A DNA stretch of 43,143 nt from Candidatus Saganbacteria bacterium (lineage in GTDB: Bacteria > Margulisbacteria > WOR-1 > O2-12-FULL-45-9 > XYB2-FULL-48-7): positions 1 to 43,143 of the forward strand of contig JAFGHC010000026.1 of assembly GCA_016939335.1 (NCBI GenBank). The letters are read 5' to 3'. The position numbers were made by a program, and so were the translations under genes. How positions within the stretch are numbered: the stretch's first letter is position 1; each line of letters starts with the position of its first letter. Below, one piece after another: positions 1 to 8,244 of this stretch. Below the pieces are notes generated by a model. That model was not told the origin of the DNA. It worked only from the letters and a program-made list of their open reading frames with translations, and did not search any database.

Positions 1-21
1 AACATAATGTCGGACGCTCCA

Positions 22-57
22 CCATTCGTCATTTATTAATTAGTCATTCGTCATTCA
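22..57. repeat. degenerate GTCATTC heptamer repeat
   Basis: Short words built on gtcattc recur here; two perfect heptamers lie back to back at 43-56. The stop codon of the FemAB-like gene (51-53, minus strand) lies inside the repeat, so the repeat supplies the gene's end. The same word family recurs at 24267-24301. Confidence 0.6.
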
Positions 58-1130
58 GATAAAGAGTCCTCGATCTTCCCTTTGCTCAGCAAGCTCCTGA
101 CGTTCTGCCAGCCGGCCAGCCCGTATTCGAACAGGTTAAATAATAACGGGCTGTAAGGAAAGTCGTAAGCGCCGATGTATTTGACCGGCTTGCCGTTGAA
201 ACCTTTTTTGAACCGGTAAACGCCGAAGAGCGGGTGCCCCTCCCTGGGCTCGGCCGGGATGCCCCAGAGATCGTACTCTTTGTAACCCCGGTCTTTCGCC
301 CATTTTATGACCTCCCAGTGAAGAAGATGGTTTGGCATCACGTTCCGGTATTCGGAGGCGGAAGCGCCGTACATATACCAGACCTTTTTGCCGAAGGCCA
401 GGATGATGACCGCGGCGACCGGTTTCCCTTCGTAATAAGCGATAAAATTCGTCCCCAGCCCGGCCGGGAACATGATCTCGCGCAGTTTCTGGTAATAGAG
501 CGGCGGATGGACCAGGAAGCCGTCGCGCCGGGCCGTCTCTTTGTAAAGCTGGTTGAAAACCCCGATCCCCGCCTCGCTGACATCCTCGCTCACCACCACC
601 CCTTTGCGCTCGGCCAGGCGGATGTTGTAGCGGGTCTTCTCTTCAAAGCTTTTGAGCAGCGTCTCCAGATCGCGGTCGAGATCGAGGATAAAAGTGGCGC
701 GCGGCTGGACCTGCTTGGGCGACTTGAGGAAGCCGAGCGCCTTCAGGCCGTCCCGGGCGGCGCCCTCCTCTTCCGGGATCTCCGGATCGATCTTGAGCGA
801 AATGGCGTGATAGCGGTCGGCCTCTTTTTCCACCCGCTCGAGCAGTTCGTGGAGCAGTTCCCGGTCATTGCAGTCGACAAGCGGGCCGCGCGGCGCGTAA
901 AAGAAGGAATGCCTGATGAAAGGGAGCTCGCGTTTGAGGAGCGAAACGCCGGCCACCGGCCGGTCGCCCTCCTCCAGCAGGATGCGGACCGGCCGCCAGC
1001 CGAACTGCGCCTTGAACTCCCCCCATTCGTACGACTGAAGGACCGAGGCCTGCGGGGAGCCGGCGGCAAAGTCGTTCCAGACGTTCTTCTCGGGGATGGT
1101 GATAATCCTTGATTTCATGGACGATTTCAA
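51..1130 (-). CDS. FemAB/FemX-like peptidoglycan bridge aminoacyltransferase
   Basis: 359 aa, the usual size of the FemAB family, which transfers an amino acid from aminoacyl-tRNA to the lipid II stem peptide; related family members also act on other substrates. The two GNAT-like halves are visible: an N-terminal part with QSYEWGEFKAQFGW (about residues 33-46) and FFYAPRGPLVD, and a C-terminal part with KTRYNIRLAERKGV, WYMYGASASEYRN and the typical end YDLWGIPAEP...GVYRFKKGFNG. The ATG at 1118 is a possible start, but a TTG at 1130 lies 7 nt behind a perfect TATAAT box (1138-1143), so a leaderless TTG start is preferred. Divergent from pabA. The exact substrate cannot be read from sequence. 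Confidence 0.88.
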   Translation of the reverse strand: MKSSMKSRIITIPEKNVWNDFAAGSPQASVLQSYEWGEFKAQFGWRPVRILLEEGDRPVAGVSLLKRELPFIRHSFFYAPRGPLVDCNDRELLHELLERVEKEADRYHAISLKIDPEIPEEEGAARDGLKALGFLKSPKQVQPRATFILDLDRDLETLLKSFEEKTRYNIRLAERKGVVVSEDVSEAGIGVFNQLYKETARRDGFLVHPPLYYQKLREIMFPAGLGTNFIAYYEGKPVAAVIILAFGKKVWYMYGASASEYRNVMPNHLLHWEVIKWAKDRGYKEYDLWGIPAEPREGHPLFGVYRFKKGFNGKPVKYIGAYDFPYSPLLFNLFEYGLAGWQNVRSLLSKGKIEDSLSE

Positions 1131-1133
1131 TGA

Positions 1134-1139
1134 TATAAT
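1134..1139 (+). promoter_or_regulatory. -10 box of pabA, leaderless
   Basis: TATAAT with a 6-nt gap to the ATG at 1146, which places +1 at or next to the start codon. A loose TTGATT at 1109-1114 could be the -35, with a long 19-nt spacer. It overlaps the opposite-strand -10 at 1138-1143, so the two promoters should compete. Confidence 0.65.
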
Positions 1140-1143
1140 TATA
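1138..1143 (-). promoter_or_regulatory. -10 box of the FemAB-like gene, leaderless
   Basis: Minus-strand TATAAT, 7 nt before a TTG codon at 1130. It shares bases with the plus-strand -10 of pabA in a near-palindromic TATAATTATA. Confidence 0.55.
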
Positions 1144-1145
1144 AC

Positions 1146-1709
1146 ATGATTTTAGTCATCGATAATTACGATTCATTTACCTACAATCTCGTTCAGTATC
1201 TCGGCGAGCTCGGCCAGGCGATGAAGATCTTCCGCAACGACAAGATCACGGTCGCCGAGATCAAAAAAATGAGGCCGTCGCATATTTTGATCTCCCCCGG
1301 CCCCGGCGTTCCTTCACAAGCAGGCGTTTCTGAAGAAGTGATCAGGACTTTCGCCGGCCGGATACCGATCCTCGGCGTCTGCCTGGGGCACCAGGCGATC
1401 GGCGAGGTCTTCGGCGGGCGGATCGTCCGGCAGAAGACCGTCATGCACGGCAAAACTTCGGCCATCTACCACGACGGCAAAACTATTTTCCGGGGTTTGC
1501 CCGACCCTTTCACCGCCACCCGTTACCATTCGCTGGTGGTCGAGCGGGCCGGCCTCCCCCCGGCGCTTGAGATCAGCGCCTGGACGAAGCACGACGAGAT
1601 CATGGGGCTGCGGCATAAGCAGTTCAAGGTTGAGGGGGTCCAGTTCCATCCGGAATCTATTTTGACTTCTTCGGGGAAGCTGCTGCTCCAGAACTTTTTG
1701 TCTCTTTAG
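1146..1709 (+). CDS. pabA: glutamine amidotransferase subunit (PabA/TrpG type)
   Basis: 187 aa class I glutaminase that supplies ammonia to aminodeoxychorismate or anthranilate synthase. Visible signatures are the start [18 protein letters not shown], oxyanion-loop [11 protein letters not shown], nucleophile Cys in [10 protein letters not shown], and the His-Glu pair in [10 protein letters not shown] near the C-terminus. No synthase subunit gene (pabB/trpE) is adjacent, so folate versus tryptophan use is undecided; such stand-alone genes often serve both. The gene probably starts a leaderless transcript and converges on the FmdB gene, overlapping its 3' end by 53 nt. Confidence 0.9.
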   Translation: MILVIDNYDSFTYNLVQYLGELGQAMKIFRNDKITVAEIKKMRPSHILISPGPGVPSQAGVSEEVIRTFAGRIPILGVCLGHQAIGEVFGGRIVRQKTVMHGKTSAIYHDGKTIFRGLPDPFTATRYHSLVVERAGLPPALEISAWTKHDEIMGLRHKQFKVEGVQFHPESILTSSGKLLLQNFLSL

Positions 1710-1968
1710 GTCCGGTCTTCGGCCCTCTGTCTTCGGCCGTCTGTCCGTTTTTAATTGATGGCTGACGACTGTCGACTGATGACCGATGACTTTTACTGTA
1801 ATCGGTGACATGAAAACCGGAGCCCTTGAAGACGATCCCCGCCGGCGAGATCAGGCGTTTGATCGGCCCTTTGCAGTTCGGGCAGTATTTGAGCGGCTCC
1901 TCGGAGATCTTCTGCTGGACCTCAAAAATGTGGCCGCACTTGGCGCATTTGTAGTCGTAAAGAGGCAT
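1657..1968 (-). CDS. FmdB-family zinc ribbon protein
   Basis: 103 aa. The N-terminal half is a classic FmdB zinc ribbon: [16 protein letters not shown] followed about 17 residues later by [15 protein letters not shown]. The family is widespread; a regulatory or metal-binding role is assumed. The C-terminal 45 residues are low-complexity (Ser, Lys, Gly, Pro) and are encoded by two heptamer repeat tracts (1711-1745 and 1757-1791), so the tail looks like recruited repeat DNA. TATAAT (1974-1979) lies only 5 nt before the ATG. Overlaps convergently with pabA. Confidence 0.88.
   Translation of the reverse strand: MPLYDYKCAKCGHIFEVQQKISEEPLKYCPNCKGPIKRLISPAGIVFKGSGFHVTDYSKSHRSSVDSRQPSIKNGQTAEDRGPKTGPKETKSSGAAASPKKSK
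1711..1791. repeat. two heptamer repeat tracts forming the FmdB tail
   Basis: First tract 1711-1745: five units tccggtc, ttcggcc, ctctgtc, ttcggcc, gtctgtc. Second tract 1757-1791: gatggct, gacgact, gtcgact, gatgacc, gatgact. Both keep an exact 7-nt period, and both are translated on the minus strand as the C-terminal extension of the zinc ribbon protein. Confidence 0.75.
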
Positions 1969-1973
1969 AAAAT

Positions 1974-1979
1974 ATTATA
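1974..1979 (-). promoter_or_regulatory. -10 box of the FmdB gene
   Basis: Minus-strand TATAAT with a 5-nt gap to the ATG at 1968; predicts a leaderless mRNA. No Shine-Dalgarno motif is present. Confidence 0.5.
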
Positions 1980-2001
1980 TCACAAATATCCGCGGCAAGA
2001 A

Positions 2002-2250
2002 TTAAACTAACGGGGATTCATTAATATCGGGAAGATTAAAAGCCAGCAAATTTTCCGTTTTAGCCGCCGGTGCGTAGATCGTACCAACGCCGGAAAAATT
2101 GCGGCCGATCAATTTGCCGGTCGCTTCGATAAAAGCATCATTAACTTTCGCGTATTCGTCAATAAAACGATTATTAGATGCCTGTGGCTTAGAAACCGTT
2201 CCCATAGCCGGCAATGGATTATAACTTTGGCCTACAACACTATTAACCAT
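2002..2250 (-). CDS. small hypothetical protein
   Basis: An ATG at 2250 gives 82 aa beginning MVNSVVGQSYNPLPAMG; the open frame runs further upstream but only through the palindromic repeat block, so the shorter form is preferred. Not recognised. The chain is soluble, with one likely amphipathic helix (FIDEYAKVNDAFIEATGKLIG) and a Pro/Asn-rich N-terminus; there is no membrane segment or signal peptide. No convincing Shine-Dalgarno motif. It sits between FmdB and the repeats behind serS and could be lineage-specific or spurious. Confidence 0.45.
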   Translation of the reverse strand: MVNSVVGQSYNPLPAMGTVSKPQASNNRFIDEYAKVNDAFIEATGKLIGRNFSGVGTIYAPAAKTENLLAFNLPDINESPLV

Positions 2251-2328
2251 CACTAAATATATCGGGTTAAAGCGGCAAAAACTTGCGCGCCTCATCCCGC
2301 CTCGTCCTCGTAGAACTCGGACTCGGCA

Positions 2329-2424
2329 CCCTTCTCCACGTAGTGGAGAAGGGAAATAAACTAACTTAATCATTTCCCCTCTCCATCGTAGATGGAGAGG
2401 GGTGGCACTCACGAAGTGAGTGCC
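2329..2424. repeat. cluster of three REP-like palindromes
   Basis: Three perfect hairpins in a row: 2329-2353 (11-bp arms, loop gta), 2376-2402 (12-bp arms, loop gta) and 2404-2424 (9-bp arms, loop gaa). They lie directly behind serS. Arms differ while loops are conserved, as expected for a modular extragenic palindrome family. They could act as transcript 3' ends, though no T-run follows. Confidence 0.8.
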
Positions 2425-2436
2425 GGGGTGAGGAAG

Positions 2437-3690
2437 CTAGAGGTAGCGGCGCAGCACTTCGGGTACCGTCACCGTTCCGTCGGCCTGCTGGCAATTTTCC
2501 AGCAGCGCGGCAAAGCAGCGGCCGACCGCCAGGCCGGAGCCGTTGAGGGTATGGACCGGTTCCGGCTTGGCCTCGCGGGCCGGGCGGTAACGGATCCTGG
2601 CGCGGTTGGCCTGGAACGACTCGAAATTGGTGCAGGAAGAGATCTCCCGGTACTGGTTTTCCGACGGGAACCAGACCTCAAGGTCGTAAGTCTTCGCCGC
2701 GGCGAAACCGAGGTCGCCGGTGCAGAGCTGTACCACCCGGTAAGGGAGCCCGAGCTGCTGCAGCACCGCTTCGGCGTCGGCGGTCAGCGTTTCCAGCTCG
2801 TCATAGGAGCGCTCCGGCTCGCAGAACTTGACCAGTTCGACCTTGTCGAACTGGTGCTGGCGGATGATCCCCCTGACATCCTTGCCGTAAGAGCCGGCCT
2901 CGCGCCGGAAACAGGGGGTGTAGGCGACGTATTTGACCGGCAGGCCGCTCTTCTCCAGGATCTCGTCGCGGTGCAGGTTGGTGACCGGGACCTCGGCCGT
3001 CGGGATCAGGTAGAGATCATCGTCGCGGCACTTAAAGAGCTCTTCCTCGAATTTCGGCAGCTGGCCGGTCCCGCGCAGGCTCTCCGGCGTGACCAGCACC
3101 GGGGTCAGCACCTCGGTGTAGCCGTGCTGTTTTGTGTGCAGGTCGAGCATGAAGCTGATCAGGGCGCGCTCGAGCGCCGCCCCCGCCCCGCGGTAAACCA
3201 CGAACCGGGAGCCGGAGATCTTTCCCGCCCGGTCGAAGTCAAGCCAGCCGAGCCGGCGGCCGAGCTCGTCGTGCGGCAGCGGCGCAAAGTCGAAGTTGCG
3301 CTTTGTCCCCCAGTTCCTGACCTCACGGTTCTCGAGGCTGTTTTTGCCGACCGGCACGCCGGCCGCGGGAACGTTGGGCAGCGCCAGGATGAGTTCGTCG
3401 ATCTGCCGCTCCAGCCCGTGCTGTTCGTGTTCCAGCAGCTTGAGCTGGTCGGAGAGTTTTTTCATCTCGGCCAGCAGCGGGGCGGCGTCTTCGTTGGTCT
3501 TCTTGAGCGCGGCGATCTTGTCCGAAGCCGCGTTGCGCCTGGCCTTGAGCTCGTCGATCCGGGCGGTCAGCCGGCGCCACTCCTCGTCGACCCAGAGGAA
3601 ATTCTCCACCAGCGAAAGGTCGCCGCCGCGGTTGGCCAGCCCCGCCATCACCACGTCCGGATTATTTCTGATAAATTTCGGATCAAGCAT
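2437..3690 (-). CDS. serS: seryl-tRNA synthetase
   Basis: 417 aa, normal for bacterial SerRS, which charges tRNA-Ser (and tRNA-Sec) in the cytoplasm. Residues 1-100 form the long helical tRNA-binding arm ([20 protein letters not shown]). The class II catalytic core follows: [15 protein letters not shown], motif 2 [16 protein letters not shown], and motif 3 [19 protein letters not shown] near the end. Last gene of the dnaX-to-serS run; the 23-nt gap to the MFS gene is a heptamer repeat (3692-3719). Confidence 0.97.
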   Translation of the reverse strand: MLDPKFIRNNPDVVMAGLANRGGDLSLVENFLWVDEEWRRLTARIDELKARRNAASDKIAALKKTNEDAAPLLAEMKKLSDQLKLLEHEQHGLERQIDELILALPNVPAAGVPVGKNSLENREVRNWGTKRNFDFAPLPHDELGRRLGWLDFDRAGKISGSRFVVYRGAGAALERALISFMLDLHTKQHGYTEVLTPVLVTPESLRGTGQLPKFEEELFKCRDDDLYLIPTAEVPVTNLHRDEILEKSGLPVKYVAYTPCFRREAGSYGKDVRGIIRQHQFDKVELVKFCEPERSYDELETLTADAEAVLQQLGLPYRVVQLCTGDLGFAAAKTYDLEVWFPSENQYREISSCTNFESFQANRARIRYRPAREAKPEPVHTLNGSGLAVGRCFAALLENCQQADGTVTVPEVLRRYL

Positions 3691-3691
3691 G

Positions 3692-3719
3692 TTTTTACTT
3701 TTGCCTTTTTACTTTATTC
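3692..3719. repeat. heptamer repeat before serS
   Basis: Four 7-nt units: tttttac, ttttgcc, tttttac, tttattc. They fill the space between the MFS stop and the serS start. The word is the same as the one that forms the coaE start (21533-21560). Confidence 0.7.
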
Positions 3720-4775
3720 TAGCACATAGGTAAAGCTAACTAAACCGAGGAACGTGACGCCGGCCGCGAACCACATCACCCAGTCAAAGCCCCAGTGGCA
3801 GAGGATCAGGCCGGCCAGGCAGGGGCCGAGCACCGCGGTAAAATTTATTTCCGCGTTCAGGATGCCGACCGCGCTCCCCCGCTCCTGGTTGTTGCGGAGG
3901 ATCTCCTGGTTGGCGCCGACCTGCAGCGCGGAAAACGAATAGGCCAGCAGCAGCTGGACCGGGAAGATCAGCCAGATATTATGGATCACGGCGTAGCCGA
4001 TGAAAGAAAGGACCGAGGTCAATAGGCCGACATAAAACAGATAGAGGTTGCGGAACCGCTCCAGGTACTGCATGAAAAAGAACTGGGCGAAGCAATTGAC
4101 GAAATAAGCGGCCGCCACCAAAAACTTGTCGGCCCCGATCCCCATCAGGTAGAGCGGGAACAGGCTCCAGGCGGTCTGCGCTCCCAGCGCACGCAAGAAA
4201 TAAGGGATGTAGATGCGGGCGTTCTTGCGCCAGAGGGCCAGCGGCAAAAAACCGACCTTCAGCCCGGAACGTATTTCCGGAAAGCGGCAGGCGATCGCAA
4301 AAGAGACAAAGAACAGCAGGGCGCTCACGGCAAAGATCGGCCCATAAAAGATCAGGAGGCCGGCCAGCAGCGAACCGAACGCCCAGCCGAGCGAGCCGTA
4401 AGCGGTGAATCTGCCCATCAGGCCGGCCCGCTCGTGAAAAGCGTAGACCGTCAGGGCGACCGGGAAAATGCCGGCGGCCAGGCCGGCCAGGGCGCGGACC
4501 CAGAAAAGAGCGGCCAGATTGCCCGCCAGGACCTGCGCCGCGAACAGGACGGCGGAGAGAAGAAGGCCGCCGATCAGGATCCGCCGGGCCCCCTTCAGGT
4601 CGGTCAGGATCCCGAACAGGTAGGCGGAAAGGAAATAAGCCAGGTTAAAGACGCCGACGATCAGGCCGACGCTGAGATCATCGGCCCCCAGCTCCCTGGC
4701 CATGATCGGGATAAAGATCTGGGAAGCGAAGAGCGCGGCATTGGTGAAAAACTGGATCAGGTTCGAGGCCGCCAT
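3714..4775 (-). CDS. MFS transporter
   Basis: 353 aa, strongly hydrophobic, 10-12 predicted membrane spans, slightly shorter than the 400-aa norm. The motif between spans 2 and 3 reads FGILTDLKGARRILIGG, a variant of the MFS signature GxLaDrxGRRxxL. The substrate is unknown; general MFS drug or metabolite exporters look like this. It overlaps the 3' end of cysS by 19 nt, so translation is probably coupled. Confidence 0.85.
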   Translation of the reverse strand: MAASNLIQFFTNAALFASQIFIPIMARELGADDLSVGLIVGVFNLAYFLSAYLFGILTDLKGARRILIGGLLLSAVLFAAQVLAGNLAALFWVRALAGLAAGIFPVALTVYAFHERAGLMGRFTAYGSLGWAFGSLLAGLLIFYGPIFAVSALLFFVSFAIACRFPEIRSGLKVGFLPLALWRKNARIYIPYFLRALGAQTAWSLFPLYLMGIGADKFLVAAAYFVNCFAQFFFMQYLERFRNLYLFYVGLLTSVLSFIGYAVIHNIWLIFPVQLLLAYSFSALQVGANQEILRNNQERGSAVGILNAEINFTAVLGPCLAGLILCHWGFDWVMWFAAGVTFLGLVSFTYVLE

Positions 4776-6172
4776 TTTGTCCCGTAAGGCGTATCTTCCA
4801 GCTCGATCCCCTGTGCGCTGAGCTGCCGGCGGATCTCGTCGGCACGCCGGAAATCCTTGCTTTTTCTCGCCGCTTCCCTTTCTTTTATCAGTTGTTCGAC
4901 CGCACCGGCCTCGCCCGCCGGTTTACCCTCTGCAACGTTTAAGCCGATGATCCCGCACAGATCAATGATGGTCCGCTTCATCTGCTCCAAGCATTCCTTC
5001 CCGGCTTCGCCGCCGTCCAGTGTTTTGCGGCAGAACTTGATCGCCGCAAAAATCGCCGCCAGCGCGCCCGCCGTATTAAAATCGTCGTCCATGGCCGCTC
5101 TGAACCTGTCCCGGAAGCTGTTCAGCTCTTCTTCGATATCCTTCAGTTCGATCTCCGGCGCCCGTTCGCTGGTCCTGCCGTGCAAAAAATCAAGGTCGGC
5201 GATGAATTCAATAATCCGCCCAAACGCCTCTCGCGCGGCGCTTAATTCCCGGTCGCTGTAATTGACCGGGCTGCGGTAATGGTTGGACAAGAAGAATAAA
5301 CGGACGATCATCGGGTCAAACCTGGCAAAAACTTCTTTTAAGCCAAAAAAATTGCCGAGCGACTTGCTCATCTTCTGCTTATTGATATTGACGAAACCGT
5401 TATGGACCCAGTACTTGACCCAGGGGGCCTTGCCGGTCAGCGCTTCGGTCTGCGCCAGCTCGTTCTCGTGGTGCGGGAACTCGAGGTCAAGCCCGCCGCC
5501 GTGGATGTCGAACTGCTCGCCGAGATATTTGGTCGACATGACCGAACATTCGATGTGCCAGCCCGGGCGCCCGTCGCCCCACGGGCTCGGCCAGGAGGGC
5601 TCGCCCGGTTTGGCCTGCTTCCATAAGGCGAAGTCCAACGGGTTCTTTTTCTTGGCATGAACATCGACCCGTGCCCCCGAGGCCTGATCTTCTTTCTTCT
5701 TGCCCGACAGCTTGCCGTAATCGTTGAACTTATCGACCTCAAAGTAAACCCCGTCCTCAAGCTGATAAGCGCAGCCTTTTTTCACCAGCCCTGCGATCCA
5801 TTCGACCATCCCCTCAATGTGTTCGGTCGCTTTCGGATAGACCGTCGCCCGCTTAATGTTCAGTTTGTCCATCACCTCAAAATAGGAGTCGGTGTATTTC
5901 TGCGCGAGCTCGTGGCTCGTGACCCGCGACTCGAGACTTTTTTTGATTATTTTGTCGTCGATGTCGGTAATGTTCTGGACATAAGTGACCTCGTAGCCGA
6001 GGTGCTCCAGATAACGCCTGATGACATCGAACGTGACGTAGGCCCGGCCGTGGCCGACGTGGGTCTCGTCGTAGGGGGTGATGCCGCAGACGTACATGCC
6101 GACTTTGGGCGGGTCGAGCGGCTGGAATTCCTCTTTGCGTCTTGTCAGGGTGTTATAAACGACCAACGCCAT
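4757..6172 (-). CDS. cysS: cysteinyl-tRNA synthetase
   Basis: 471 aa class I synthetase. MYVCGITPYDETHVGHGRAY carries the zinc-binding Cys and the HIGH-type motif (HVGH); KQKMSKSLGNF is the KMSKS loop; GRPGWHIECSVMS and HHENELAQTEA supply further zinc ligands. The C-terminal anticodon region ends IELEDTPYGTKWR. Residues around SLESRVTSHELAQ, which follow DDKIIKKS, are encoded by a heptamer repeat (5908-5937) at a position where the family usually has a variable loop. It sits 4 nt behind cysE, linking cysteine synthesis and charging. Confidence 0.97.
   Translation of the reverse strand: MALVVYNTLTRRKEEFQPLDPPKVGMYVCGITPYDETHVGHGRAYVTFDVIRRYLEHLGYEVTYVQNITDIDDKIIKKSLESRVTSHELAQKYTDSYFEVMDKLNIKRATVYPKATEHIEGMVEWIAGLVKKGCAYQLEDGVYFEVDKFNDYGKLSGKKKEDQASGARVDVHAKKKNPLDFALWKQAKPGEPSWPSPWGDGRPGWHIECSVMSTKYLGEQFDIHGGGLDLEFPHHENELAQTEALTGKAPWVKYWVHNGFVNINKQKMSKSLGNFFGLKEVFARFDPMIVRLFFLSNHYRSPVNYSDRELSAAREAFGRIIEFIADLDFLHGRTSERAPEIELKDIEEELNSFRDRFRAAMDDDFNTAGALAAIFAAIKFCRKTLDGGEAGKECLEQMKRTIIDLCGIIGLNVAEGKPAGEAGAVEQLIKEREAARKSKDFRRADEIRRQLSAQGIELEDTPYGTKWRPRT
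5908..5937. repeat. heptamer repeat inside cysS
   Basis: Units gctcgtg, gctcgtg, acccgcg, actcgag and a partial one, exact 7-nt period, fully within the cysS frame. Confidence 0.6.
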
Positions 6173-6176
6173 ATGG

Positions 6177-6782
6177 TTAGCGGAGCTTCTTTTCCAGTTC
6201 CTGGAGCCGCTTGTTCAGGTCGTCGATCACCTGGTGGACCGGGTCGGGGAGCGCGCCGTGCTCGAGCGGGTCGAGCCGGCGGCCTTCGAGCCGCATGACC
6301 CAGGCCGGGTTGCCGACCACGGTGGCATCCGGCGGCACCGGTTTGGTCACCACCGCCCCCGCGCCGATCCGCGCGTTGTCGCCGACGGTGATGTTGCCGA
6401 GGACGATGGCGCCGGCCCCGATCACGACGTTATTGCCGATCGTCGGGTGGCGCTTCCCTTTTTCCTTGCCGGTCCCGGCCAGGGAGACCCCCTGGTAGAT
6501 CATCACGTCGTCGCCGATCACCGCCGTCTCGCCGATCACCACGCCGTTGCCGTGATCGATGAAAAAGCGCCGGCCGATCCGCGCCCCCGGATGGATCTCG
6601 ATCAGGGTCAGCAACCGCATGATCTGCGAGATCAGGCGGGGCAGAAAAGGAATTCTCCATTTATAGAGCCGGTGCGCCGCCCGGTGGACCCAGACCGCCC
6701 AGAGTCCCTGATAGAGCAGGACCTCGAAAATATTTTTCGCGGCCGGGTCTTTCTCAAAAACAACTTTAATGTCCTCTATCAT
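6177..6782 (-). CDS. cysE: serine O-acetyltransferase
   Basis: 201 aa, the short EpsC-type form. Makes O-acetylserine from serine and acetyl-CoA, the first step of cysteine synthesis. N-terminal helical region, then the left-handed beta-helix hexapeptide repeats with the active-site segment [17 protein letters not shown] and [19 protein letters not shown]. An AGGGG Shine-Dalgarno lies before the ATG. Clustered with cysS; no cysK in the window. Confidence 0.95.
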   Translation of the reverse strand: MIEDIKVVFEKDPAAKNIFEVLLYQGLWAVWVHRAAHRLYKWRIPFLPRLISQIMRLLTLIEIHPGARIGRRFFIDHGNGVVIGETAVIGDDVMIYQGVSLAGTGKEKGKRHPTIGNNVVIGAGAIVLGNITVGDNARIGAGAVVTKPVPPDATVVGNPAWVMRLEGRRLDPLEHGALPDPVHQVIDDLNKRLQELEKKLR

Positions 6783-6798
6783 AGCTGGCCCCTGATCC

Positions 6799-7587
6799 TT
6801 ACGCCTTCGCTTCCGTTTTGTGCTTGATCGCGATCTCCGCTATATGCTTGCCGGCAATAAAGTACGGGGAAACGACCCTATTGGCGCCCGCTTTTTTCAG
6901 TTTTTCCTCTGAATCGATCATGCCGGCCCGGGCGATAATGTACAGATTCGGATTAAGCCCCCGGGCGGAAAGGGTGACGAATACGTTGGCGGTATCGGAA
7001 TCGGCCGAAGCGATCAGCCCCTGCGCTTTGGCGATCCCCGCCCTTTCCAAATTCTTATCGAGAGTGACATCGCCGATCAAATAAGGGATATTCAGGTCTT
7101 CCAGTTCTTCCGAAGTCTCTTCCTTGGAATCGATCACCGCGTAAGGGATGTTGGCCTCATCCAGGCTTTTGGCTATCTGATGCCCGACCCGCCCGAACCC
7201 GCAGATAATATAATGATTGCTCAGCCATTCGATTTTTTTCTCCATCCTCATCAACCTCCTGACCTGGGTAAATTCTCCGGAAACAATGAATTCCAGGGCT
7301 TTGCCGATCACCACGACAAGCAGGATAATGCTGATCATCACAAACAAAGAGTCAAAGACCATCCCGGCCGGGGACAGATTAGATTCCATCCTGTAGCCGA
7401 CGGTGGTCAGGGTGACCACCACCATGTAAAAGGCCTCAAGAAACCCGGTATGATTGAACTTCATAAAGCCGATCACGCCGATGACCGCGACCACGAGCAG
7501 GGTCAGCAGCGGCGCGAAGAAATGGCGCCACAGGCGCAATTTATAAGAGTCGGCTGAATAATCCTTCAGTTTCATCTTGGTCAGCAT
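6799..7587 (-). CDS. two-TM ion channel with RCK/TrkA-N domain
   Basis: 262 aa. Two membrane helices (about 22-42 and 80-105) flank a pore loop with [11 protein letters not shown]; a cytosolic Rossmann RCK domain follows ([19 protein letters not shown], then [21 protein letters not shown]). This is the K+ channel-plus-TrkA_N layout (MthK/Kch-like). The selectivity filter reads VGYR rather than VGYG, so strict K+ selectivity is doubtful. The RCK would gate by NAD(H), nucleotide or ion binding. Sits between a methyltransferase gene and cysE. Confidence 0.88.
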   Translation of the reverse strand: MLTKMKLKDYSADSYKLRLWRHFFAPLLTLLVVAVIGVIGFMKFNHTGFLEAFYMVVVTLTTVGYRMESNLSPAGMVFDSLFVMISIILLVVVIGKALEFIVSGEFTQVRRLMRMEKKIEWLSNHYIICGFGRVGHQIAKSLDEANIPYAVIDSKEETSEELEDLNIPYLIGDVTLDKNLERAGIAKAQGLIASADSDTANVFVTLSARGLNPNLYIIARAGMIDSEEKLKKAGANRVVSPYFIAGKHIAEIAIKHKTEAKA

Positions 7588-7599
7588 CTTTTTACTCCC

Positions 7600-8244
7600 C
7601 TACTTCAATAAGTATACCGTAAAATCGCCCGGATGGTAATCATGTCTTAAGATGTAGCGGGTGGCCACGAACCGGCTGTAATCGAGGATCTCTTCCGGAT
7701 TGAAGAAGAAATACCGCCCCGCGCCGGCGTCCGCCTGGCCGGCCAGCGGCAGCCCCCCTTCGCTCAAAAAGTTGACGCCGACGCCGCAAACCGCCAGGTC
7801 GTAGAGCCGGAAAAGCATTTCCTTGACGAAATCGAGATGGTCCAGCCGGTCGGTCGTCCGGATATTGAACACGCCGCAGCAGAAGATGTAATCGAACTTG
7901 GGCGCGTGCCGGTCTTCCAGGATGTCCCGGACCTCGAATTTGCCGTCGGGATATTTCTTTTTGGCTTCGGCGATCAGCCCGGGGGAAATATCGTAGCCCG
8001 TGTAACCGATCCTGTTCCGCTTGAGCGTGCCGTCCGCTTTCAGCCAGCCGTAGAGGTCGCCCAGCCCGCAGCCGAGGTCGAGCAGGGAAATGCCGGCTGC
8101 TTTCTTGCCGTAGATAAAAAGCTCTTTCAGGACCTTGAAGCGGAGGCGCTGGCTGTCGGGGGAGTTCCAGTCAAGCGCCAGGTAATTGGCGCCGTGCTCG
8201 GCCAGCAAACCCTCAAAATAGGCGATCTGGGCGGCCTTATCCAA
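7600..8244 (-). CDS. class I SAM-dependent methyltransferase
   Basis: 214 aa. Motif I is LLDLGCGLGDLYGWL (around residues 55-69), the acidic loop is YTGYDISPGLIAEA, and the motif IV region is FDYIFCCGVFNIR. The substrate is unknown. The start is a TTG that overlaps the asd stop (the asd stop TAA sits inside TTGGATAA), giving translational coupling with asd. No ATG lies upstream that would retain the full fold. Confidence 0.85.
   Translation of the reverse strand: MDKAAQIAYFEGLLAEHGANYLALDWNSPDSQRLRFKVLKELFIYGKKAAGISLLDLGCGLGDLYGWLKADGTLKRNRIGYTGYDISPGLIAEAKKKYPDGKFEVRDILEDRHAPKFDYIFCCGVFNIRTTDRLDHLDFVKEMLFRLYDLAVCGVGVNFLSEGGLPLAGQADAGAGRYFFFNPEEILDYSRFVATRYILRHDYHPGDFTVYLLK

Noticed and set aside
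2392-3729. 445-aa plus-strand ORF opposite serS
   Set aside because: Mirror of a GC-rich serS reading frame; no domain, no ribosome site, and serS is unmistakable on the minus strand.
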